Assembly: GCA_963971225.1 (NCBI GenBank)
Contig: OZ020267.1
Span: forward strand, 104,828,392-104,892,391
Origin: Melieria omissa
Taxonomy: Eukaryota; Arthropoda; Insecta; Diptera; Ulidiidae
Direction: 5' to 3'
DNA length: 64,000 nt
Under the pieces are notes generated by a model. It worked only from the letters and a program-made list of their open reading frames with translations. It was not told where the DNA came from and searched no databases. The number at the start of each line of letters is the position of its first letter. Within the stretch, counting starts at the first letter, position 1. A program made the translations under genes and the position numbers. Shown here piece by piece: positions 18,839 to 30,099 of the stretch.

Positions 18839-19725
18839 ACGTTGCATTGCGATTTGGACACGCCGCATTAACATGGCCGTGCACGCTCCAGCAATTAGTG
18901 AAAATCAAGTGAATGCAAAGAGAGAGCGCAAAGGGAATTTCTAGTACTAAAAATACAATTTTTGGCAGGCAAATAAGAAAATTTTCTATAAATATACCAG
19001 AAAATAGTTGCAGGAATAGTTTTAGTAATACAACACGCGTAGCTTTTGCATATTCGTTTCATTGTTTGTGCTGTATGTGTGCGAGTGTGAGCGTGTTTGT
19101 TTTGTATGTAAGCTGCACTGCTGCTTTTAAGTAACATTAAGTTTTAATTAGTTCAACATTTACGTCCTTAAATTTATTGTTTGAAATTTAATTTTGAATT
19201 TACAAAACTAGAATGTAGTACACGCTGTATAAAGATTTAATGATAAACGTTTAATGTATTCAACTCGTTTGGTTAGAAGCTTTTAAGCGCTGCAAGCTTT
19301 CACTTGTAATAACTTTTAATCGGTTTTTATTTTAGCAATTTGAAATGTGTCAGAGTGTGTCACTAAAAACAAAGCAGTGCTACTGTGCAAGTAAACTGCA
19401 AAACAGTCGCTGACAAATATGCAATAAGCGTTGGACAAAAGAAAATTTAGTAAAATGTCGATAAGCTATATACAACCTCAACATTTCGTTTATGCAAAAT
19501 CGTTATAAAGTTTAAGTTTAACTTAAAAAACTTATAAAACAAGCGCTTTCAAACACTACATTGACACTCTATGTTTTTCCATAACTTTCGAAATTATGTG
19601 TTAAATTTTCTTTGTTAAACATTTTATAAAGTTTCAACTGCACTGCGCGGCGCATTATGTTAGATATTAATGCTTTGCTTTAATAATCTAAACTACTATA
19701 CATACATGAATAGAAAATTAGAAAC

Positions 19726-19731
19726 AATAAA
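19726..19731 (+). terminator. Candidate CenG1A polyadenylation signal (AATAAA)
   Basis: This is an AATAAA hexamer about 890 bases after the CenG1A stop codon. The intervening 18839-19725 stretch is AT-rich with no gene and is read as 3'UTR. No transcript evidence is available, and other signals further on could be used. Confidence 0.4.
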
Positions 19732-20300
19732 CATGCAACCCTTGTAATCTCATAAACGTAAAGTATTGTCATACTGTATTCATTTCCTTTATCACGAAAT
19801 TGGAAGAAAATCGCTCACTTAACCGAAATTGGTCATCTATATGTATACGTGTGTATATTATGTTGTATATTTTGTTTAGCTAACCGTGGCATATTCCAAT
19901 TACCTATGCGTGTATGTGATGCCGTATGGGCACTCCTTTTATTTTAATTGTATAGTTACACTCTATGTATGTTTTTTATTATTTAAAATTTCGGTTTGTT
20001 TTAATTTGTTTTATTATTATTATACCTTTTTTTGTTTGTTTCACCAATACGCTTCAAGTTTTGTAAAATACTTTATATACATACACATATATTTATCTAT
20101 AGTTTCTTTGAAATTATAATAATTTAATAGTTGATTTATAATAATTATTAAAATTTAAATATATTACACTGTATGCTACTTATTTAAATGAGTGTTGTTT
20201 TATTTGATTTCGTTTGTGGATGGGAGAAGTATGAGAATTTTACTACATGAAAATATAAATATGGAAACGACATTGATGAACACAAAGATGATGTGACTGA

Positions 20301-20883
20301 AGTGGTTAAGTTAGTTTGGTTAGCTTCGCACTTTGACACGAAACCTGAGAACAGGATCAATGTAAATTGCTTTCGAGTTCATTGTGGAGATTTTTCTTCC
20401 ATTGCTTTCTTCTGCTATGTTTCTAAGTTCTGAAGAGATGTGAGTAGTGGTTAAATTAGTTTGGTTACTTTCGCACTTTGACTCGAAACCCAAGAAAAGA
20501 ATCAATGTGAATTGCTTTCGAGTTCATTGTAAAACTTTTTCTTCCATTGCTTTATTCTGCTTTGTTCCTAAGTTCTGAAGAGATGTGACCAGTGGTTAAA
20601 TTAGTTTGGTTACTTTCGCACTTTGTCTCTAAACTCAAGAAAAGGATCAATGTGAATTGTTTTCGAGTTCATTGTAGAACTTTTTCTTCCATTGCTTTAT
20701 TCTGCTTTGTTCCTAAGTTCTGAAGAGATGTGACCAGTGGTTAAATTAGTTTTGATACTTCGCACTTTGTCTCGAAACCCAAGAAAAGAATCAATGTGAA
20801 TTGCTTTCGAGTTCCATGTGGAGCTTTTCCAAAGGATCTTTCCACTACTTTATTCTTTGTTTCTAAGTTCTGAAGAGATAAGT
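20301..20883. repeat. Tandem repeat, 145-bp unit, 4 copies
   Basis: AGTGGTTAA begins units at 20301, 20445, 20591 and 20736. Each unit contains ACTTTCGCACTTTG, ATTGCTTTCGAGTTC and CTAAGTTCTGAAGAGAT. Units 2 and 3 are most alike. Confidence 0.9.
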
Positions 20884-21419
20884 AAAGAAATAGATCTGAA
20901 AATGTCAAATGCTTTTGCTAGGTCCATCTTAAATCTTAGATAGATGGATGGAAAGTGACTTCAGTGACTATTATCGAAAATATAAACTAGAAAGGCAGGT
21001 TTTTTTAATTAACCCCTTCGCTACAGATTTTTACTGCGGAAAGTTAAAATTTCAAATTTTACATTTTAGGCTTCTATGTGGTTGTATTAGCAACATTCCA
21101 AAAGAAATTTTTAAATTTGTATACTCGGATCCTGTATTTTAGAGTGTTTTTCTATGAGTGTTTTGCGTTGTGGCTGTAATAATTACTTAAACATAAAACT
21201 TTACGCATAACGAAAATTTGAATAGTTCTTTATTTACTTCAGCCAAAATTAAAAAAAAAGTATCTTAAACTTCAAACTGTTCTGAAGACCAACAAAAAAT
21301 GTATTCTTGAAACCACAGAGGGCTCAGACGTCTACAAAGTAGCAATATGCGATATGGCAGCAAAATAGCGAAATATAGCGAATAGCGAATTGTCTTCATT
21401 ATTTAAACAATTAACTTAA

Positions 21420-21502
21420 CCCTTTCAGTCACAATGTCCAATATATTGGACTACAGCCCATACAATTCGTAAAGCGGGCTGTTATTTTCATGTCGGAAAG
21501 GG
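21420..21502 (+). mobile_element. 83-bp piggyBac-like MITE (family 3)
   Basis: TTAA flanks lie at 21416-21419 and 21503-21506, with inverted ends CCCTTTC and GAAAGGG. The interior is the palindromic-looking TCCAATATATTGGA. An 83-bp copy in the opposite orientation is at 34282-34364. Confidence 0.85.
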
Positions 21503-23003
21503 TTAAAATCTCTGGATGTGGTTCAGTTTATTTCATAAATATATTTGTAAAATACAGCAATAGATGGAAGAATCGGTTCCATTGGTCATAAAAGGATTAT
21601 ATAAACATTTCTTAAATAATTCAATCCACTATGCAAACGAATAATTATTTTATGGTGTTAGATTTAATAAACATTTTTCTACCCCTAAATTAATTAAAAA
21701 ATTATTTAAAATTAACAATATTTATGTTCAAAATTTGTTGATGAAATCATACAAAATTAGAACACTTTCCTCCATCCACTTTTAAAAGATGATAATCGAA
21801 GATCAGTTGGAGCACTGCAGCCGTCTTAGTCGTAATTCACCAATGAACAATGCCGCAAACTCTCAACAATTAGATAGAAGTCTCTCTAGTGACAATTTCG
21901 AGGTTTCCACTAATCTCTACAATGATGAAGTATTACAGAAAAGGATCTGTAAAACATTTAATTTTTCTTTTCTTACAATACTTTTCTCAGTTCATTAGCA
22001 TTTTGCCAAAATATGCTTTCAATTTTAATTCCTACTTGAAATTTCCACAACTGACTTGAAACTGCAATCAACAGGAAAAAACAAAAAAAAAACCAAACTA
22101 AAAACTGACTCGCAATTTGGCTCGATAATCCCCCTAAAGAAACGCTTATCTAAATCTACTAAAATACGATTATAACTAAACACTGCATAAATGTACCAAA
22201 CACTATTTAAATGTTTGTGAATACAAATGTTTATGAATATAAATGCATTAGAAATATACACGCAACATGCATACAATTTATATAGAAATTAAAAAAAGAA
22301 ACTAACAAAAATTATACACAAATTCAAATAAAAAAAAACAAAACAAAAAATAAGAAAACACGAAAAATATAATAATAAAAATAAAAGTAGAAAATCTAGA
22401 AACAAGCTAAATGATTTTGAGCTTATAATGACATATAAAGCATGAATTTTTCCCCTTTTGGAAGCAACAGACTGGTTGGTTTTTCACAGAAAATGGTACA
22501 TTGCGTAAATGTTTATTATTATTATTATTATTTTCATTTTTATTTATAATTACTTCTTATTTGTTTCAGTACTAAATGATTTTTTAAAAAGATTTCTGTG
22601 GAACAAATGTTTTATGTAAAATAAATATGAGTGATCCATTGAACCACAACAATTGAGATCTATCCTCTTTGCTATTCTGTCACTTATTTCGTTTTTCGTT
22701 TTTTTATTGTTATTTTAATAAGATTTTTATTTAATTGTTTTTACTTATTTTTACTTTATCCATACTAATGTATAATTTTTTTATTATTTATAAAAGTTTA
22801 TTTAATTTGAGTTCTATTAGTTTAATTTTGTATTTTATAAATGAATCTTAGGTTCAATATCTGTTAGTTGTATTTGTTTTTTTATTTGATTTTTTTCAAA
22901 ATATTTTCGCTTTTATAATAAATAATTCTTTTTCTTAAATAATTGTTTAATAAACTTTGAAATTCATTAAATTTTTAACTTAATTCAATTTTGTTTTGTA
23001 TTA

Positions 23004-23501
23004 CAGTAGCGACTCGGTAAAAGCAACCCTCGATTTGCGCAACTCCTCGATAATCGCAACCACCGAATTTTATACATTATAGACTCAGTAAAAGCAACTG
23101 CTGCCGAAAAAACCTCAATAATCGCAACTTTTTCTTCGTCTTATTTTCTTTTTGTGGAGTTGAGTGTCAGTTGATGTCCGGTTTCTCTCTCTAGTTTCTT
23201 TAAATCAGTAAACTAAAGTGTTATCAAACTGTTTTGTTAATTAAAGCCTTTTTAAGAAATGTTAGGAGTTCTTGTTTCTGTTTGATTTTTCTTGAACACA
23301 ATGAATGTGATTAGTTTAAGTTCTTTTTTTTGTAATACAACAAAATATGAATAAAATAATAATGAATTCTAATGAAACCCTTATAAAACTTTGTGAAATT
23401 TGCAAATTTTCATACAAAAATTTAGACTCGATAATTGCAACAAACTCGGTAGTTGCAACTGCCCCTGTCATTAATCGGTTGCTTTTACCGAGTCGCTACT
23501 G
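23004..23501. mobile_element. 498-bp pogo-like MITE with subterminal repeats
   Basis: CAGTAGCGACTCGGTAAAAG at the left and its perfect reverse complement at the right are flanked by TA (23002-23003 and 23502-23503). Inside, CTCGATAATCGCAAC-type motifs recur near both ends, possible transposase binding sites. The CAGT start with TA duplication fits the pogo/Tigger group. No transposase is present. Confidence 0.85.
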
Positions 23502-23509
23502 TATTTTAT

Positions 23510-24760
23510 TTTATTTAACTCTTTTTTATTTTTATTTTATTGATTTTTAATTTGTTTGATTTAATTTGATTTGATTGTAATTTAGTTTTAATTTCATTTA
23601 TTCTATTTGAATTTATTAAATTTTCTTTGATTTTATTTTATTTCATTTTTTTCAGTTTTATTTTATTTTATTTATTTTTTTTTTATTTGATTTGATTTGA
23701 TTTGATTTGATTTAATTTTCTTTAATTTAATTCTATTTTAATTTATTTTACTTAATTTCATTTGATTTAATGTGTTTATTTGATTTAATTTTCTTTGATT
23801 TTATTTTATTTCTCTTATTCTATTTTCATATGTTTTATTTTATTTATTTTATTTTATTTTATTTTATTTTATTTATTTATTTTTGTATTTTATTTTATTT
23901 TATTTTATTATATTTTATTTTAGTTTACTTTATTTGATTATATTTTTTTTTATTTTATTTTATTTTTTTATTTTATTTTTTTTATTTTAATTTATTTTAT
24001 TTTATTTTATTTTATTTTATTTTATTTTATTTTATTTTATTTTATTTTATTTTATTTTATTTTATTTTATTTTATTTTATTGTATTTTATTTTTTTTATT
24101 TTAGTTTACTTTTTTTTATTTTATTTTATTTTTTATTATTTTATTTTATTTTATTTTATTTTATTTTATTTTATTTTATTTTATTGTATTTTATTTTATT
24201 TTATTTTATTTTATTTTATTTTATTTTATTTTATTTTATTTTATTTTAGTTTACTTTTTTTTATTTTTTTATTTTATTTTATTTTTTTATTTAATTTTAA
24301 TTTATTTTGTTTTATTTTATTTTATTTTATTTTATTTTATTTTTTTTTTTTATTTTATTTTACTTTTTTCATTTTTTTTATTTTATTTATTTTTTATTTT
24401 ATTTTTGTATTTTATTTTATTTTGTTTTATTTTATTTTATTTTATTTTATTTTATTTTATTTTAATTTATTTTGTTTTATTTTTTTTTTTAATTATATTT
24501 TATTATATTAGATTTTATTTTATAATATTTAATTTAATTTTATTTTATTTTTTTTATTTTATGTTATTTTATTTTATTTTTTTATTTTTTTTTTATTTTA
24601 TTTTATTTTATTTTATTTTATATTATTTAATTCCATTTCATTGTATTTAAATTTATTTTCTTTTATTTGATTTTATTTTATTTTGTTGTATTTTATTATG
24701 TTTTATTTAATTTGAATTTATTTTATTTTATTTTTTTGTATTATATGTTATTCTATTTTA
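23510..24760. repeat. Long (TTTTA)n-type low-complexity tract
   Basis: About 1.25 kb consists almost only of T and A in TTTTA units with TTTGA and TTTAA variants. It makes false Phe/Tyr/Leu-rich open frames and holds no gene. It starts right after the pogo-like MITE at 23501. Confidence 0.95.
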
Positions 24761-26019
24761 TAAAATATGTCTGCCAGCTACTTTTTAAATGCAATCGTTT
24801 GTACAGCACGAATTAAAGCCGAACCAAACCGAAATGTATCGGTGAGCAATCGTTTATGGATCTCAGCACTCAGCAGCATCGCATCTCATTGTCAAACAAA
24901 CGTGCTCGCATCTCCAATTTGTATGATTAAATAAATATTACAATATTATAATTTCATTGTACTAAAAAAATAATTATTATAAATAAAAACAAGGAAACAT
25001 GAGCATAAAAAAACCATATTATAATAAATTCGATTGTATTCTCATAAAAAATACAGCAACAAAAATTGACGTGTTAAAAACAAACAGTTTCAAATGTCGT
25101 AAATTTGAAGAAAATAAACAAAAAATTATTGAAAAAATATTAACAATCAATTTGTGTGGAATTTTTTACTGGGGATCAAACGCAAAAATTACTGGTAACA
25201 TAAGTTTTTCATTTGATGTATGTTTGGAATTTCTGAATGCATCACAAATAAAATTACATAGAAAGTAAACAGGCGCTCATAAAACTGAAATAGTAACGGG
25301 AAGCTAAACTTTAGATCAGTGCTGCCCATGCCCTATGCTCTTGTTGCTAACATTTGTTTTTGTAAATGCATTTCGGCATAGGCTGGGCATTCTTCTAGTA
25401 TACACACACACAGCACTCCGCACTATGCGTGGAAAGCAACAACACTTTTCTATGCTTTGTTCATACACATTGGCGACCGTTAACTTCACGTAGGGTTTGT
25501 TGTTGTCTAGCGTATGAATTTAGTGAAGGACACTTTTCACGTACAATGCTCTCTTTGCTCTCTTATCATCATTCTCTGGCTTAGAATGTTTGTATGGAAC
25601 AGAGTTCATTGCCAAGCACTATAGGCCACAAAAAAAAGTTGGAGCATGCAACTGACTGATTGAGAGTGGGAAATATTTATGTTTTGGATATTGAAAACAA
25701 CGTTTTGTAGCAATGAAATCCGACGCTTTTGTTGTTGTTATTTTTATTGTTTAATGCAGACATGCATATTGCACACTAAATAAAAAAATTTCAACTCAAA
25801 CCTTTCCGAAATTGATTTTTCCCATAAGTTAATTTACAACACAAATCTTAAACTACTTTAATTCCTCATCACTGACTTCTTTTACTGAAAAACACATTGT
25901 TGTCTGTGTTTAGGTTAATTGCGTTGCTTCTGCAGTATTAACAGTTTTTTGCCTCACCTGAAAACTTGTGATTTCTGAGTTGAGACTCTTTTGTATTTAA
26001 TGTGTAATAGATATAGCGC
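24761..26019. other. No supported gene
   Basis: Only the doubtful AT-rich frame listed separately is present; the rest has no recognised structure. Confidence 0.5.
24999..25268 (+). other. AT-rich ORF (89 aa), unrecognised
   Basis: An ATG-started frame (MSIKKPYYNKFDCILIK) with strongly Lys/Ile/Asn-rich content lies after the (TTTTA)n tract. In DNA this AT-rich, open frames with such composition arise by chance; it could also be a transposon remnant. No motif is seen. Confidence 0.12.
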
Positions 26020-27150
26020 TGATCCAGAATCCGAATCGGGGTCGGATTCGAATAGAAATTAAATCCAATTCCGATTTGAAGAGGTGTTCTGCAATCCGAA
26101 CGGAATTGTCACATTCGAAGTTTATTTCGAATCTGATTGTAAGCAAATTAAACAAACCATCAATCAGTTGTTTGTTTGAAATGTTGAAATGAAAAAGGCA
26201 ATTGTGAAACTTTGTGAGATTTTTTATTTTATTGGCAGTATTGCTTGAGAACTAGCAGTCCGCCGTTGAAAAAGTAAAGCGCAGAATTTTGCAAGACAGC
26301 AATCCGATGGAATTGCCAGATTCTTCATAACTAATACAAGTTATTTCAGTTATGTTCAAAATTTCCTATTTAAGGTTTATTGTTCAGTACCGCCTTAGCA
26401 AAACAGCATTCAACATGATCTTGAACGAAGTGAAAAGTTTTCTTCGGCAATGCTCCATTCCACCAGAATTGAAATTGGCGACGGCTTTGCGATTTCTTGC
26501 CGAAGGAGGCTATCAACGATCGGGAGAAAAGGCAACCGCCTCTTCCATTTCGGAAAGTGTGTACATCTTAAAAGGTCCGCCGCCGGTCGCTAAAGCTTCT
26601 CTTCTATGATGCTTCCTTCTTACCTCACTTTTCCAATCAACCCAGGTCTATGATTGAAGAAAATTTTACAAAATGAATTGATTTAATTTACTTCTCACCT
26701 TTTTCCACCCCGTTACACTTTTTGTTGGTGGTCCTTGCCCGTTCAGCGACTGCGTTAAAGGCTTCCATTTATTTTCAAATTCGACTTTGTCGCCTTTGCA
26801 GAAACCTTTCGCGATGTCCGCATTCTCTTCCATAAAATCCACGAGCATTCTGCTCTGGTCAGCAGTCTTATGCTTTCCCGTGATTAAAAATTAATTTATT
26901 AGTTTTATTTAACACGATGTTTCATTTTTTTGCTTACATTTTTGTTATTTGTTTTCGTTTTGCTGCTTCCCGATTTCAATTCCACCAGGTTTTTGTTTAG
27001 CGGATTATTTTCGACAAAAATTTCGGATAACCGGAATGCAGAACACCAAATTTCCGATCCAAATTCGTTCGAACTTAATCGGATTTGAGAACAGGGTTGC
27101 ATCGGAAAATATTTCCGATAATCGGAATGTAGAATACCGACAGGGCTGAA
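26020..27150. mobile_element. Decayed PIF/Harbinger element: transposase and Myb-like ORF remnants
   Basis: A plus-strand frame (26352-26609) reads YRLSKTAFNMILNEV and LKLATALRFLAEGGYQRS, the N-terminal signature of Harbinger transposases. A convergent minus-strand frame (26848-26666) reads LVDFMEENADIAKGF and GPPTKSVTGWKKVRSKLN, the Myb/SANT-like partner protein. Two-gene organisation is standard for this superfamily. The DDE core is deleted. Ends rich in TTCCGATAATCGGAAT are degenerate and not exactly placed. Confidence 0.65.
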
Positions 27151-30099
27151 TAAGTTAACACGTTCGCGGACAGTAAAAATTTCAGTGAGCTGCAAAAATA
27201 GACAGTCAATTTTTGTGGAAACTAGTGGAACTATCTGAAATTTGTCCGCGAACTTGTTAAGTTCTTCTGAATGTTAAACCAAGACTTGTATAAAAAATCA
27301 CCGCTGATGTTTTGGTGTTTTTTAGCCTTAAACCATAATAATTAAAACCACATTTTGTATGCTGTCGAGCTTTATTGAAATTTCTTTATTGCATAAAACA
27401 TGTTTACAAAGTAGTATACAGAAAATTTTATATATAAAAATTGCGCTGTTAAAATCAATCAAAACTTGAGCTGAAACCTACAAAATCAAACCGTATTGTT
27501 AAAACCAATTGAAGCGATTTAGAAATGTTGAACTGTTGGCTGAATTTTATTGGAGAAATTTATGCTTTACTTGTAAGAGGGAAAGAAAAATGGGAACTCG
27601 ACGAACAAAAAACCATTTTTTTTTTAATTTTTTTATTTAAACTTGCATGGGGAGCTGGAAAATAGGCAATTTAGGAAGTTAGGATGCTATATAAAGTAAT
27701 ATTTTTTTTAGGTTTTTTTTTGTTATTTTATCAAAACAAATGATAAATGTATGTTAGTAGTTGAAATGTTTTTGTTAAAAGCACAAAATGCAATGCAAAT
27801 TAATAATTAAAAAAATACTTGATGATTTAGCCGAACCGTTAGCTGGAATTGATGCATTTATGGCGCAAGTTTTGGCGGTTTGGAGGCAATTTCGAGCCAC
27901 ACGCACACACACTTGCAAATGCTGCTCAGCAACGGCTCGGAGCGTACAGAAATCGAGTTGATTTGTGAGCATGTTAAAAGTGGGATAATGCATTGCAATG
28001 GGGGGAGGAGAGGGTTACAATATGAATTGTGTATTGTGGGCATTGATTGGTAAAATTAAAGTATATAATTTGTATGTTAAAATTAATATGAATTTAGTTT
28101 AGGGAGTAGATAAAAAAAATATTACGCAATATAAGAAATCACTTCGAGCTTTTCGTCAGAGGTTTCACTGTTTTCAAAATGCGGTTTAGAATAGTTTGGA
28201 TTGCTTTCGTTTTACGTTCTTGTTGATTAGTGAAATATTTTGAAAATGCATTAAACAAAATTTAATTTTTATTCATTTAAATTGAATGCAAATATACAAG
28301 AAAACTGCAAAACAATACGACAAATTTTGAATAATAGTTGAAAGCGTAAAATAATTTGCAAAAAACTGAATGGAATAGCTGTAAAGACGTTTCAAGAAAG
28401 TGAAGTGAATTTGTGTTTGTGTTTAGTTGGTTGTTAGTGAAAAGCTCTACGCTGATTTCTGCGTTTAAATTAAGTGTCCTTATTGAGCAGGCAGCGAGAA
28501 GAAATCGCTCTCAAGTCGCACCGCATCGATCGCCGGGAATTACGCAATGGCGCAAAGTAAACGCGAATTTAGCCAAACATTGCCAGTGTGCCAGAGTGCC
28601 ACTGTCGTACGTTGCGAGCGATGTGCGCGCACGCTATCGTTTGTCGCTTTCGCCAAATCGAAACTAGCCACAAATTTCAAATCGAATTTCGTTATGTAAA
28701 TTTCTGAAGAACTCTTTGCTCGCACAATGAATAAATGTCCTTGCCGTCATTGGCCCAGTTAATGTTTGTTTTGTTATTGATCTCTTTGTTAAAGCAAAAA
28801 ACTAATGAAATTTTCGTAATGTAGTCTAAAGTTGCAGTTGGAAAGGCGTGTGCTGGGTCTCCGTTTCTAATCGCTGTCGTTCTATGACTCTTTATTTTTA
28901 TTTTTTTTTTAAGCACTATGCACACACACACACACACGCAGACTGCCAAGAGGATCTGTGGAATTAAAGTTGTGGTCTCAATTCACAATCAAAATTTGAT
29001 TAGTTTGAATGATGACGTATTTTTCCCCCCAAGGGCAGATGGCAGTGTGGTGCATAGGCCGAAATTTTTTGTTGATTTTTTTTTTAATTTTTTTAATTTT
29101 TTTTAACTCGCTCTAGCGGTGCGTAGCAGTGGTTGAACTGGCAAACGAATTAATTGAACGCAAGGCTGCACGCATGCCCAAAATCGATACAAATAGAGGG
29201 GGAGAGGAGTAGGTTGGAGGCAGTGCACACCACCAATGCAGGCAACGTGGCGCAGTGCACATCGCGCCCGCTGCCACACCAGCTTACCACATATCATCGA
29301 TTGGGAATATATAACTGTCCTATAAATGTGTACAGATATATAAATATTTGTATGTGTATGTTTGGCTGTGTGCACGCGCGCCTGATTTAGTGGTGTGGGT
29401 TTTCGTTTTCAGCCTGAATTGAAGTGTTGCTTTCTCGGTTGATTGCTGGCAGCAAAGGCACACAAATGGCTCCTTTCCGCTGCGTTGGATTGGTTCAATC
29501 TGATTCATATTGTTTTTGTATACTGTTGCTGGGAAATTGCTGTGGCTGGCGAGAATTTCGCTTGCTAAATTTATGGTTGTTCTGGTTGTTGTGTAGCTGT
29601 TTTTGGATTTTCGTTTGATTTCGGTTTGTTTTGATGCTTCTGTTTTTTTTGTTGGAGGGAGATTTTTTGTTTGTAAAAGTGGAGTTTGGTTGCAAATGGG
29701 TTGTTGCTGCAACTGCTATTGCTGTCCGCTGCTGCTGCTGCTGCTGCCACTGATGCTGCTGCTGCTTCTACTCATACATTGCACTGCCATCGCCATTGTC
29801 GACGTCGCGCCACCGCCCATGCCACCGTGTTTGCTGCTTCTACTAAAAACCCGTGTTTTTCTTCAACTTTGCCTCGTTTTTCATCCTCATCTGCTTCATC
29901 ATCATCTTCATCGTCGTCGTCTTAACTCGTAGTTGTTGTTGTTTGTATGTTGTCTGTACGTACGCACTTACAGTTGGTTGATTTGTTTGCTTGGATTAAA
30001 CTCTCATCATTCACGTTTTGGAATTTTTGGTTTTGGTTTTGTTTGGCTCTTCGTTCACACAAAACGCTCCTAGCAGGCGTTGCTCCTGCCGCGTACGCT
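27151..30099. other. No supported gene; Smg5 3' flank
   Basis: Includes CA and CTG microsatellites (28918-28936, 29725-29770) and probably the Smg5 3'UTR next to 30100. An AATAAA on the minus strand overlaps the Smg5 stop region, too close to serve as its poly(A) signal. Confidence 0.5.
28547..28699 (+). other. Short ORF (50 aa) in a GC-rich patch, unrecognised
   Basis: The ORF starts MAQSKREFSQTLPVC, contains a Cys-rich VRCERCART stretch and ends SNFVM. It sits in a locally GC-rich block (28.48-28.68 kb) that could be a promoter or first exon. No relatives are recognised and a longer opposite-strand frame overlaps it, so coding status is doubtful. Confidence 0.15.

Noticed and set aside
21006..21130. 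Possible TTAA element starting TTAACCCCTTCGCTACAG
   Set aside because: No matching inverted end or second TTAA could be found downstream.
24080..24650. Long open frames rich in Phe, Leu, Tyr
   Set aside because: They are translations of the (TTTTA)n tract; no start context, no complexity, no homologue.
29603..29932. CTG-rich open frames (Leu/Cys or Ala runs)
   Set aside because: Produced by trinucleotide repeats in the Smg5 3' flank; no supporting splice sites.
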